Part shown: piece by piece, positions 7,226 through 15,636 of the stretch
How positions within the stretch are numbered: position 1 is the first letter of the stretch
Layout: every line of letters begins with the position of its first letter
Assembly: GCA_029202405.1 (NCBI GenBank)
Contig: CP119312.1
Location: 2,609,001 to 2,673,000 of the forward strand
Length of the DNA stretch: 64,000 nt
Direction of reading: 5' to 3'
DNA from: Candidatus Devosia phytovorans
GTDB lineage: Bacteria > Pseudomonadota > Alphaproteobacteria > Rhizobiales > Devosiaceae
The notes under the pieces: model-generated
Seen by the model: only the letters and a program-made list of their open reading frames with translations
Database searches by the model: none
What the model was told of the DNA's origin: nothing
Program-made: the position numbers and the translations under genes

Positions 7226-9040
7226 TTACTGAAACACGCTCGCGCCCTTGTCGGCGACACCCACCAGGCTGCGGAAGCCGGCGAACAGTTCGCGGCCCAT
7301 GCCGAAATGCTGGCTGCGGAGGTCTTCCGTTGCAGGCGTGCGGGAGAAGAATTCCTTTTCGTCGCCGAGGAAGGTCAGCGTGCCTTCATTGGCGTCGAGG
7401 CGGATCAGATCGCCGTCGCGGATCTTGCTGATCGGGCCCGCGTCAATCGCTTCGGGCGTCATGTGGATGGCGGCGGGCACCTTGCCAGAGGCGCCTGACA
7501 TGCGGCCGTCGGTGAGCAGCGCCACCTTGAAGCCGCGGTCCTGCATGATGCCCAGCGATGGCGTCAGTTTGTGCAGTTCGGGCATGCCGAGGGCCTTGGG
7601 GCCGGAGAAGCGGACCACGGCGATCATGTCGCCGGTCAGCTCGCCCGCCTTGAAGGCGGCCTGCAGCGCATCCTGGCCGTGAAAGACCCGGGCGGGCGCT
7701 TCGACGACGCGGTGCTCGGGCTTGACGGCCGAGACCTTGATGACCGAACGGCCGAGATTGCCCGTGAGCAGCTTCAGACCACCGGTCGGCTGGAACGGCG
7801 TTTTGGTCGAGGTCAGCACCTTCGGAAGCGCCGATTCCTTGGGCGACTGCTCGAAGGCCAGCTTGTCGTCGAGCAGCTTGGCTTCGACGGTATAGTTGGA
7901 GAGGCCATCGCCCCAGACGGTCTTGACGTCTTCGTGCAAATGCCCGGATTCCAGCAGTTCCTGGATCAGGAAGCCCATGCCGCCAGCGGCGTGGAAATGG
8001 TTCACGTCGGCGACGCCGTTGGGATAGACACGGGCGAGGAGCGGTGTCGCATCGGAGAGGTCGCTCATGTCGTCCCAGGTCACCTGGAGGCCGGCTGCAG
8101 CGCCGATGGCGATCAGATGCATGGTGTGGTTAGTCGATCCGCCCGTCGCGTGGAGGCCGACGAGCCCATTGACGATGGCCTTTTCGTCGATGACATGGCC
8201 GACCGGCGTATAGTTATTGCCCAGGGCCGTCAGCGACAGGGCGCGGACGGTGGCTTCGCGGGTCAGCGCGTCGCGCAGCGGCGTGCCGGGATTGACGAAG
8301 CTGGCGCCCGGCAGGTGCAGGCCCATGATTTCCATCAGCATCTGGTTGGAATTGGCCGTGCCATAGAAGGTGCAGGTGCCGGCCGAATGATAGGACTTGC
8401 TCTCGGCCTCGAGCAGTTCGGCGCGGCCGACCTTGCCCTCCATATAGAGCTGGCGGACTTTCGACTTTTCATCATTGGGAATGCCCGAGGGCATGGGTCC
8501 GGCGGGCACGAAGACGGCCGGCAGGTGGCCGAAGGTCAGGGCACCAATCAGCAGGCCCGGGACGATCTTGTCGCAGATGCCAAGATAGACGGCGGCGTCG
8601 AACATGTTGTGGCTGAGCGAAATCGCCGTCGCCATGGCGATGACATCGCGGCTGAACAGGGAAAGGTCCATGCCCGGCTGGCCCTGGGTCACGCCATCGC
8701 ACATGGCCGGCACGCCGCCAGCGACCTGGGCCGTGGCGCCAATCTCGCGGGCGGCTTCCTTGATGATGTCGGGATAGAATTGATAGGGCTGATGGGCGCT
8801 GAGCATGTCGTTATAGGACGTCACGATGCCCAGGTTGAGCGTCTTGTTGCCAGCCAGCGCAGCCTTTTCGGCGGGCGAGCAGGCGGCAAAGGCATGGGCA
8901 AGGTTGCCGCAGGAGAGGACGGCGCGGTGCACGCCGGCCTCACGGGCGGCGTCGAGACGACCGAGATAATCGCGGCGCGTGTCGCGGCTGCGCTCCGCAA
9001 TGCGGTCGGTGACATCCTGAATGGCCTGACGAACGGACAT
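7226..9040 (-). CDS. edd: 6-phosphogluconate dehydratase
   Basis: A 604-residue Fe-S dehydratase of the IlvD/Edd family, converting 6-phosphogluconate to 2-keto-3-deoxy-6-phosphogluconate in the Entner-Doudoroff pathway. The ATG at 9040 is preferred over 9046 because AGGAG sits about 7 nt before it. Visible motifs are IVTSYNDMLSAHQPY, the cluster-ligand Cys in GVPAMCDGVTQGQPGM, LSHNMFDAAVYLGICDKIVPG, GTCTFYGTANSNQ and DGRMSGASGKVPAAIHMTPE. It is the last gene of the kinase-zwf-pgl-edd operon, 124 bp after pgl. The KDPG aldolase gene (eda) is not adjacent. Confidence 0.95.
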   Translation of the reverse strand: MSVRQAIQDVTDRIAERSRDTRRDYLGRLDAAREAGVHRAVLSCGNLAHAFAACSPAEKAALAGNKTLNLGIVTSYNDMLSAHQPYQFYPDIIKEAAREIGATAQVAGGVPAMCDGVTQGQPGMDLSLFSRDVIAMATAISLSHNMFDAAVYLGICDKIVPGLLIGALTFGHLPAVFVPAGPMPSGIPNDEKSKVRQLYMEGKVGRAELLEAESKSYHSAGTCTFYGTANSNQMLMEIMGLHLPGASFVNPGTPLRDALTREATVRALSLTALGNNYTPVGHVIDEKAIVNGLVGLHATGGSTNHTMHLIAIGAAAGLQVTWDDMSDLSDATPLLARVYPNGVADVNHFHAAGGMGFLIQELLESGHLHEDVKTVWGDGLSNYTVEAKLLDDKLAFEQSPKESALPKVLTSTKTPFQPTGGLKLLTGNLGRSVIKVSAVKPEHRVVEAPARVFHGQDALQAAFKAGELTGDMIAVVRFSGPKALGMPELHKLTPSLGIMQDRGFKVALLTDGRMSGASGKVPAAIHMTPEAIDAGPISKIRDGDLIRLDANEGTLTFLGDEKEFFSRTPATEDLRSQHFGMGRELFAGFRSLVGVADKGASVFQ

Positions 9041-9164
9041 GATCATGCTCCTGGTAATGGGCGCATGTTCGCGACGAAGGGAGGGGATACCTCCATCGTG
9101 ACAAGCGCCCCGTGTGCGGAGCCGCGTAGTGGCCAGAGCAATCGATTGGGGATCGCTGAGGGGA

Positions 9165-9860
9165 CTATGGGCACCAATAGACGGTTACGGCGTGGCCGGA
9201 TCGCAGGACGGCGCGGATGGGCATGTCCTCGATGGGACCATCACCCAAAGCCGTGTCGAGCACGTCGGCCTTTTCCTCCCCTTCGATGTGAAGGTACAGC
9301 CCATCCGCGCGGAGGAGTCGCGGCAGGGTAAAGGTTATGCGCGGCTCGCCCGCGCCAGGCGCGCGGATGGCGAGAGCCGGACCTTCGGAACTCAGCGCTT
9401 CATCGAGCGTATCACCGCCGGGGAAAAAGCTCGCCGTATGGCCATCGCTGCCCATGCCCAGGATCACCGCGGCAAAGGTCTCGGGCAGTTCTGCCAAAAG
9501 CGCATTGGTTTTCGCAACGCCCGTGGCGTCGGGTTCATCACCGCCCGAATAGAGCGGGAAGAAACGGGCCACGGCAGCCGGGCCCTGCAGCATCTTTTCG
9601 TTGACCAGCAAGGCATTGGAGCGATCGTTGGTCTCGTCGACCCAGCGTTCGTCGACCAGGGTCACGATGACCTTTTCCCAGTCGATATCCCTGGTCTTGC
9701 CCAGCGACTGGAAGAACTTCCCGGGAGTCGAGCCACCACTGACGGCGATCGCTGCCACGCCACGCTCGGCAATCGCATTGCGGATGCGATCGGCAACGGC
9801 CTCGGCCAGTTCCTTGGCGAGGGTCGGCTTGTCAGCAAAGCTGCGGCGTTCGATGTTCAC
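9165..9860 (-). CDS. pgl: 6-phosphogluconolactonase
   Basis: A 231-residue enzyme of the DevB/SOL type that hydrolyses 6-phosphogluconolactone to 6-phosphogluconate. It starts at GTG 9860, which shares its first G with the TAG stop of zwf (TAGTG), so translation is probably coupled. Family motifs are VSGGSTPGKFF near residue 42, VTLVDERWVDETNDRSN near residue 66, and VILGMGSDGHTASFFPG near residue 134. Its position between zwf and edd matches its place in the pathway. Confidence 0.94.
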   Translation of the reverse strand: MNIERRSFADKPTLAKELAEAVADRIRNAIAERGVAAIAVSGGSTPGKFFQSLGKTRDIDWEKVIVTLVDERWVDETNDRSNALLVNEKMLQGPAAVARFFPLYSGGDEPDATGVAKTNALLAELPETFAAVILGMGSDGHTASFFPGGDTLDEALSSEGPALAIRAPGAGEPRITFTLPRLLRADGLYLHIEGEEKADVLDTALGDGPIEDMPIRAVLRSGHAVTVYWCP

Positions 9861-11341
9861 TAGTTGTCGTCCTCATACCAGGTGCGGCCGTCGCGCTCGA
9901 TCAGCGCGATGGCGCCGCTTGGGCCCCAGGTGCCGGCCACGTAGCTCTGCGGCGGTTCGCTGGAGCGATCCCAGGCCTCACGGATCGGATCGACCCACTT
10001 CCAAGCCTCTTCCAATTCGTCGCGGCGCATGAACAGCGCCTGGTTGCCACGGATCACGTCGAGCAGCAGGCGCTCATAGGCTTCCGGCGCGCGTTCACTG
10101 AACGTCTGGGCAAAGCTCAGGTTCAACGGCACTTCGCGCAGGCGCATGCCGCCCGGGCCCGGATCCTTGATCATCATCAGGAGCTTGACGCCCTCGTCGG
10201 GCTGCAGGCGGATGATCAGCTTGTTGGCGCGCGGCGCGCCTTCGGCGTGATCGAAGATGGAATGGGGGATCGGCTTGAACTGGATGCAGATTTCCGAGAC
10301 GCGGCTGGCCATGCGCTTGCCGGTGCGGAAATAGAAGGGCACGCCCGACCAGCGCCAGTTCTGCACTTCGGCCTTGAGGGCCACGAAAGTCTCGGTGCGG
10401 CTGCCCTTCTTCTCGTCGGGCAGTTCTTCCTGGTAGCCGGCGACCGAGGTCGTTTCCGACTTCACGCCCTTGTACTGGCCGCGCACGGTGTTCCTGGCCA
10501 CGTCGCCATTGGTGATGGGTTTCAGCGCGCGCAGCACCTTCAGCTTCTCATCGCGCAAAGCGTTGGCGTCGTCGCTGGCGGGCGGTTCCATGGCCACGAG
10601 GCAGAGCAGCTGCAGCATGTGGTTCTGGATCATGTCGCGCAGAGCGCCAGATTCGTCGTAATAGCCGCGCGTGCCGGCACCGACGCTTTCGGCCACGGTC
10701 AACTGCACGTGGTCGATATGGGCGGAATTCCAGATCGGCTCGAAGAGCGTATTGGCAAAGCGCAGGGCCAGCAGGTTCTGCACCGTCTCTTTGCCGAGAT
10801 AATGGTCGATGCGATAGACCTGATCTTCCTTGAAGATCTTGGCCACGCCATCGTTGATTTCCATCGACGAGCCAAGGTCATGACCGAGCGGCTTTTCGAT
10901 CACGACGCGGGCGTCGCGGCGATAGAGTTTCTTCTTCTGCAGATACTCGGCGATGGGCTCGAAGAGATCGGGCGCGACGGCAAGATAGAAGGCGCGGACC
11001 ACATTGGGGTCATCGCGCAAAGCCTTGCCCAGGTCGCCCGATTCATCGGGCTTGCTGGCATCGACCGGCACATAGCTGAAAATCTTGACGAAGCGCTCGA
11101 TGACGGCCTCGTCCTGATATTCCTTCTCCACGAACTGGGTGACCGCATCGCGGGCGGCGGTCTGGAATTCGGCATCGCTGAGCTTGGAGCGCGAGGCGCC
11201 GATGATGCGGCTCTGCTCGTCGAACTGGCCGTCCTTGAAGCGGTGATAGAGCGCAGGAATGAGCTTGCGCTTGGTCAGGTCACCCGTGGCGCCGAACACC
11301 ACATAGTCGAAAGGCTGGACGGGAATGATACGGCTGGACAC
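9860..11341 (-). CDS. zwf: Glucose-6-phosphate 1-dehydrogenase
   Basis: A 493-residue NADP-dependent oxidation of glucose-6-phosphate to 6-phosphogluconolactone. GTG at 11341 is chosen as the start: AAGGA lies 8 nt upstream and it falls 12 bp after the kinase stop. The Rossmann motif FGATGDLTKRKLIPALYH is at residues 15-32, the VIEKPLGHDLG loop near 180, and the signature YRIDHYLGKETVQNL near 207. C-terminal motifs include YFRTGKRM and QALFMRRDELEEAW. It is the second gene of the operon. Confidence 0.96.
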   Translation of the reverse strand: MSSRIIPVQPFDYVVFGATGDLTKRKLIPALYHRFKDGQFDEQSRIIGASRSKLSDAEFQTAARDAVTQFVEKEYQDEAVIERFVKIFSYVPVDASKPDESGDLGKALRDDPNVVRAFYLAVAPDLFEPIAEYLQKKKLYRRDARVVIEKPLGHDLGSSMEINDGVAKIFKEDQVYRIDHYLGKETVQNLLALRFANTLFEPIWNSAHIDHVQLTVAESVGAGTRGYYDESGALRDMIQNHMLQLLCLVAMEPPASDDANALRDEKLKVLRALKPITNGDVARNTVRGQYKGVKSETTSVAGYQEELPDEKKGSRTETFVALKAEVQNWRWSGVPFYFRTGKRMASRVSEICIQFKPIPHSIFDHAEGAPRANKLIIRLQPDEGVKLLMMIKDPGPGGMRLREVPLNLSFAQTFSERAPEAYERLLLDVIRGNQALFMRRDELEEAWKWVDPIREAWDRSSEPPQSYVAGTWGPSGAIALIERDGRTWYEDDN

Positions 11342-11352
11342 TGGGCTCGTCC

Positions 11353-12294
11353 TTAGTTTGACGCGAAGTTCTGCTGCGCAAGGATAACGGCCCCGTGCAG
11401 CGGTTCGTATTTCGGCAGGGCAACGAAGCTGCCGTATTTTTCTTCGAGAATGGGGAACAGGCGCTGGCCAAAACCACCGACAATGGCCATGACAGATGCG
11501 CCGTGGCGCTTGAACCATTGCACATAGGTGTCGATATAGCCCAACTCGATATCGAGCATCTTGAGCGCTACCGGATCCTGCTTTTCGAGATATTCGATGA
11601 ACAGCGGCATCAGCTTGCCGAATTCGGCCGGCGCGCGGCCGATCAGGGCATCGTCGCAGCCTTCGCTGCCGTCGGTGCTGAAAATCTTGAGATCGAGCGC
11701 CGTAGCGAAGGCCCAGGACATGACGGCCTGATTGTCGCCGCCAAGCTGGGCGATGACCGCTTTGGTCAGTGGCGAAGTCTCGACGAGACCGTCTTCGGCC
11801 TCGACAGAATAGCGCATCAGCTCACGACCGAGAATGGCGCCACTCATCTGGTCGCCGGTGGGAAAGCCCCAGCCGCCGGCCTGATAGCGCGTACCACCCA
11901 CAATGGACATTGCGGCCGAGCCGGTGCCGACGATGATGACGCCGCCCTCCTCGCCACCCAGCGCGCCGGCATGGGCGATATCGATATCGTCATAGACCTT
12001 CACGCCGGCGAAGGGCCATTTGCGGGCGGTGAATTCGGCGCGGGCGCTATCCATGCGGCCACCGGCCATGCCGAAGCAGGCATAGGTATTGGCGGTCTCG
12101 GCATAATCGATCCCAGCCGCAATAAAGGCATCGCGCGTGCCGTCGAGAATGGCCTTGTAGGCGGGCTCGCCATCGTCGATCTGCAGGTTGGAGCGGCCGT
12201 TCTTGACCTCGGCCAGCGTTTGCAGATTCTCATCGGCCAGTCGGATGCGGCAATTGGTGCCACCGCCATCAACGCCAAGGTAGTATCTGGTCAC
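11353..12294 (-). CDS. BadF/BadG/BcrA-family sugar kinase (glucosamine / N-acetylglucosamine kinase-like)
   Basis: A 313-residue ASKHA-fold ATPase. Phosphate-1 motif YYLGVDGGGTNCRIRL is at residues 4-19, phosphate-2 motif VIIVGTGSAAMSI near residues 120-132, and a GWGFPTGDQMSGAILGRE loop follows. GTG at 12294 with GGAG upstream is the likely start. Members of this group phosphorylate glucosamine or N-acetylglucosamine. Being first gene of an operon with zwf, pgl and edd suggests it feeds hexose phosphate into the Entner-Doudoroff pathway, possibly as a glucokinase substitute (inference). All three leading genes of this operon use GTG starts. Confidence 0.82.
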   Translation of the reverse strand: MTRYYLGVDGGGTNCRIRLADENLQTLAEVKNGRSNLQIDDGEPAYKAILDGTRDAFIAAGIDYAETANTYACFGMAGGRMDSARAEFTARKWPFAGVKVYDDIDIAHAGALGGEEGGVIIVGTGSAAMSIVGGTRYQAGGWGFPTGDQMSGAILGRELMRYSVEAEDGLVETSPLTKAVIAQLGGDNQAVMSWAFATALDLKIFSTDGSEGCDDALIGRAPAEFGKLMPLFIEYLEKQDPVALKMLDIELGYIDTYVQWFKRHGASVMAIVGGFGQRLFPILEEKYGSFVALPKYEPLHGAVILAQQNFASN

Positions 12295-12497
12295 GCTCGG
12301 ATTCTCCGAATTTTTCGACTGACTCTAAGGTCTCGTTTCGGGCCGGACCATAATGCGAAAGTGTCTTAGACGAAAGTAGAATAAGGCACAAAAAGCGCCT
12401 GCCAAGAGCCGCATTTGCATGCCAAGGCTGTGCTGGCTGGGCAACCGCTTAGCCGCTGGCGGATTTTGCCTCAAGGCCAAAGGAACGAGGGACGGAA
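12295..12497. promoter_or_regulatory. Divergent intergenic region, kinase-zwf operon / cobU
   Basis: A 203-bp spacer between two divergent start codons, so it must carry promoters for both. I see no cobalamin riboswitch core (no CCGCAACTG box) here and no convincing long palindrome. A short GCC-TCAA-GGC hairpin lies at about 12470, just before cobU. Confidence 0.45.
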
Positions 12498-13052
12498 ATG
12501 ACACGACATGTGCTGGTTCTGGGCGGCGCGCGCTCAGGCAAGACGGCCTTTTCCGAGCAATTGGCCATCCGCAGCGGCAGCAAGCCGGCCTATCTGGCGA
12601 CCGCAGAAGCGCTCGACGCGGAGATGCGCGATCGTGTCGCAAGCCACAAGGCGGGGCGTTCGGCCAATTTCGCCACGATCGAGGAGCCGCTCGACCTGCC
12701 CGATGCATTGATCAAGGCATCGAACGAGCACGATGTGATTCTCGTTGATTGCCTGACGCTATGGATCACCAACCTGCTGATGGCCAACGAAGATGTGTCC
12801 AAGGCCGTGAGCGAGTTGAGCGCCACGCTGGTGCAGCTCAAGAAGGCCAAGGTGATCCTGGTCAGCAATGAGGTCGGCCTCGGCATCGTGCCGGACAATG
12901 CCATGGCCCGCACCTTCCGTGACCTGGCGGGCTCGGCGCATCAGCGGCTGGCGGCGATTTGCGACGATGTGTATTTCGTGGTCGCGGGATTGCCGATGGT
13001 GCTCAAGGGCGAGGCGCCGGGGCCAGCCGAGACGCGGATTCATGAGGCCTAG
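12498..13052 (+). CDS. cobU: Adenosylcobinamide kinase / adenosylcobinamide-phosphate guanylyltransferase
   Basis: A 184-residue bifunctional enzyme (CobU, called CobP in Pseudomonas denitrificans) that phosphorylates adenosylcobinamide and transfers GMP to give AdoCbi-GDP, late in cobalamin assembly. P-loop VLGGARSGKTAFSEQLA is at residues 7-23, followed by AYLATAEALDAEM. The pattern ILVDCLTLWITNLL near 80 and VLVSNEVGLGIVPDNAMART-like stretch near 120 (seen as VSNEVGLGIVPDNAMART) are family hallmarks. It is transcribed alone, convergent with cobD across repeat copy A2. Confidence 0.94.
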   Translation: MTRHVLVLGGARSGKTAFSEQLAIRSGSKPAYLATAEALDAEMRDRVASHKAGRSANFATIEEPLDLPDALIKASNEHDVILVDCLTLWITNLLMANEDVSKAVSELSATLVQLKKAKVILVSNEVGLGIVPDNAMARTFRDLAGSAHQRLAAICDDVYFVVAGLPMVLKGEAPGPAETRIHEA

Positions 13053-13066
13053 AAAGATCTTAGGCG

Positions 13067-13186
13067 GATACCCCCACCTGACCTCCCCCTGATAGGGGGA
13101 GGGACTGATCCAGCTTGTGGCACCAACTTGCCAACCCACCGGCCAAATCCCTCCCCCTTTTCAGGGGGAGGCTAGGAGGGGGTACC
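13067..13186. repeat. Palindromic intergenic repeat, family A copy 2
   Basis: A copy of the element at 2971, with left end ACCTGACCTCCCCCTGATAG, right end CAGGGGGAGGCTAGGAGG, and internal GATCCAGCTTGTGGCAC that nearly matches copy 1. It sits between the converging stops of cobU and cobD, where a hairpin could act as a two-way terminator. Confidence 0.85.
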
Positions 13187-13207
13187 CAACGAAGACTCGC
13201 CTTCGCC

Positions 13208-14170
13208 TCACGCCACCCAAACCAACAACGCCACGACCACGCTCAGGCCCAGCAGCACATTGAGCGTCGCGCGATAAAGCACCAGCGCGCGCAAAATGTC
13301 GCTTCCGACAAGGTCCACCTTGCCGGTGCCGAAGCTGGGCAGGTCCACCATCTCCCCATCATAGCTGCGCGGACCGCCCAGCTTGAATCCCAGGGCTCCG
13401 GCAAAGCTTGCTTCCGGCCAGCCCGAATTGGGCGACTTGTGCTTGCGGGCATCGCGACGGGCCGTGTCCCAGGCCTTCGAGGGGCTGGCGAAGGGCGTGA
13501 AGAAACAGGCCGCGGTGATCAGCACGGCAGTCAATCGCGCCGGGATCCAGTTGACCCAGTCGTCGAGCCTTGCCGCAGCCCAGCCGTAGTCGCGATATTT
13601 CTCGTTCATATGACCGATCATGGAATCGGCGGTGTTGATCGCCTTGTAGAGCGCTATGCCGGGCAGGCCGAGCAGGACCAGCCAGAACCAGGGCGCCACC
13701 ACGCCATCGCTGGTGCTTTCGGCCAGGGTCTCGATGGCGGCGCGGGAAACGCCCGCCTCATCCAGCGCCTGCGGATCGCGGCCAACGATATGGCTCACCG
13801 CGTCGCGGCCTTCGGGCAGCGACGAGCGCAGGGCGTGGGCGACCTTTTGGACGGAACGGCCGAGCTCCTTCTGGGCGAGGAAGGTCGTGGCAACAAGGAC
13901 CTCCAGCACATAGCCGAAGAAGACCAGCCGCAGCAGCTGCTGCATGGAGACGCTGATGACCAGCACCGTCAGCAGCAGGATGGCGAGGGTGACGACGCCG
14001 GCCAGCTTGCGCTGTTCGGGCGTGCGCGGGCGCCTGTCGACGGCTTTTTCGAGCCAAGTAATCAGATGGCCGATCCAGATCACCGGGTGGCCGATCACAT
14101 CCACCAGCTTTTGTGGATAGCCGAGCCAACGTTCGACGAGGAGGGCGAGGGGCGCGATGAAAGCGTGCAT
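13208..14170 (-). CDS. cobD: Adenosylcobinamide-phosphate synthase (CobD/CbiB)
   Basis: A 320-residue membrane enzyme that attaches the aminopropanol arm (or its phosphate) to adenosylcobyric acid. The start ATG at 14170 overlaps the cobQ stop by 1 nt. Family features are HPVIWIGHLITWLEK near 28-42, IVGRDPQALDEAGVSRAAIE near 127, TSDGVVAPWFW, INTADSMIGH and SPNSGWPEASFAGALG. Several hydrophobic helices are visible, including VVTLAILLLTVLVISV and the C-terminus. It is the last gene of the minus-strand cobA-cobB-cobQ-cobD cluster. Confidence 0.94.
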   Translation of the reverse strand: MHAFIAPLALLVERWLGYPQKLVDVIGHPVIWIGHLITWLEKAVDRRPRTPEQRKLAGVVTLAILLLTVLVISVSMQQLLRLVFFGYVLEVLVATTFLAQKELGRSVQKVAHALRSSLPEGRDAVSHIVGRDPQALDEAGVSRAAIETLAESTSDGVVAPWFWLVLLGLPGIALYKAINTADSMIGHMNEKYRDYGWAAARLDDWVNWIPARLTAVLITAACFFTPFASPSKAWDTARRDARKHKSPNSGWPEASFAGALGFKLGGPRSYDGEMVDLPSFGTGKVDLVGSDILRALVLYRATLNVLLGLSVVVALLVWVA

Positions 14171-15633
14171 CAGTCCAGTCTCACCTCTTTTGCCAGCGCC
14201 AGCAGGGCGTCGATATCGAGGTGCTTTTCGAGATGGGCGGCGAGATCGTCAAGCGTCTGTTCCACGCTCGCCTCATAGGCGAGGTCGGGGCTGGCCAGAC
14301 TGCCCAGCATGGCGCGGCGGAAGCCATCGCTGGCGAAGAGGCCATGCAGATAGGTGCCCATGACGCGGCCATCCTGGCTGACAGCCCCCTCCCCTGCCAC
14401 GTCGACCATGGCAAAGGGCCGCGCCCGATCCGCACCGACTGTCTCGCCCATATGCATGTGATAGCCGCTGATCGCTTCTCCCGACGCGACATGCTGCGCC
14501 TGTTCCACGCGCAATTGCTTGACCGGCGTCAAAGTGGTTTCGAGATCGAGGAGGCCAAGACCTTCGCTCGTGCCGGGCGGACCTTCCACGCCGTGGGGAT
14601 CGGCAATGGTCCGGCCCAGCATCTGGTAGCCACCGCAAATCCCCAGCACCCTGCCGCCGGCGCGATGGTGCGCAGCGATGTCGATATCCCAGCCATTGGC
14701 GCGCAGCGCCGCGAGGTCGGCGCGGGTCGATTTCGAGCCGGGCAGGATCACCCAGTCGGCATGGCGCGGAATGGCGTCGCCGGGTTGGACCATCACCACA
14801 TTGACATTGGGTTCGGCGCGGAGCGGGTCGAGATCGTCGAAATTCGCAATACGGGGCAGTTGCGTTACGGCAAATGTTAACAGTCTGTTAGCGTCAGAGG
14901 CCAGTGTGCGAAGCGCGAGTGAATCCTCTGCTGGCAGCTTTCCGGCCGCTGAAAACCAGGGAATCGGGCCGAGGCAGGGCACGCCGGAGCGCGCGGCGAT
15001 GAAGCTTTTTCCCGCATCGAAGAGGCTTGGATCGCCCTGGAACTTGTTGACCAGCGTCGCGACAATGCGTTTAGCATCAGTGGTTTGAATGACAGCGAAC
15101 GTGCCGACCAGGCTGGCGATGACGCCGCCGCGCTCGATATCGCCGACCAGTACCACCGGCACATCTGCCGCCTCGGCAAAGCCGAAATTGGCCAGGTCAT
15201 TGGCCCGCAGGTTGACCTCGGAGGCCGAGCCGGCACCTTCCACCAGCACTACATCCACATCAGCGGAAATTTCCTCAAACGCTGCAAGCACTTGCGGCAT
15301 AAATTTTCCCCGCTCGCGCCAATAGTCCCGCGCCGTCATCGAGGCGAGGCGCTTGCCGCGCACCACGACCTGCGATCCGGTCTCGCCCTCGGGCTTGAGC
15401 AGGATGGGGTTCATCGCCGTCACGGGATCGCGCCGCGCGGCGCGGGCCTGCAGCGCCTGGGCGCGGCCGATCTCGCCGCCGTCCATGGTGACGGCGGCAT
15501 TGTTGCTCATGTTCTGCGGCTTGAAGGGGGCGACCGAGATGCCCCGGTTGCTGAGCGCCCGGCAGAGGCCGGCGACGAGCAAGGACTTGCCGACATCGGA
15601 GCCAGTTCCCATGAACATCAGTGCCTTAGCCAT
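14170..15633 (-). CDS. cobQ: Cobyric acid synthase
   Basis: A 487-residue glutamine-dependent amidase that converts the four remaining side-chain carboxylates of adenosylcobyrinic a,c-diamide to amides. The N-terminal P-loop-like motif is FMGTGSDVGKSLLVAGLCRA, followed by FKPQNMSNNA. The C-terminal class I glutaminase domain has the nucleophile Cys in VLGICGGYQMLG (near 335) and the His region GYHMHMGET and GTYLHGLF. The ATG at 15633 lies 3 nt after the cobB stop. Confidence 0.96.
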   Translation of the reverse strand: MAKALMFMGTGSDVGKSLLVAGLCRALSNRGISVAPFKPQNMSNNAAVTMDGGEIGRAQALQARAARRDPVTAMNPILLKPEGETGSQVVVRGKRLASMTARDYWRERGKFMPQVLAAFEEISADVDVVLVEGAGSASEVNLRANDLANFGFAEAADVPVVLVGDIERGGVIASLVGTFAVIQTTDAKRIVATLVNKFQGDPSLFDAGKSFIAARSGVPCLGPIPWFSAAGKLPAEDSLALRTLASDANRLLTFAVTQLPRIANFDDLDPLRAEPNVNVVMVQPGDAIPRHADWVILPGSKSTRADLAALRANGWDIDIAAHHRAGGRVLGICGGYQMLGRTIADPHGVEGPPGTSEGLGLLDLETTLTPVKQLRVEQAQHVASGEAISGYHMHMGETVGADRARPFAMVDVAGEGAVSQDGRVMGTYLHGLFASDGFRRAMLGSLASPDLAYEASVEQTLDDLAAHLEKHLDIDALLALAKEVRLD

Positions 15634-15636
15634 GCG

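Noticed and set aside
12295..12497. Possible second cobalamin riboswitch in front of cobU
   Set aside because: The conserved core found at 27490-27645 (CCGCAACTGTGAG, GCCAGGAGACCTGCC) is absent here.
13115..14278. Plus-strand open frame opposite cobD
   Set aside because: Shadow of cobD and part of repeat copy A2; no signal of its own.
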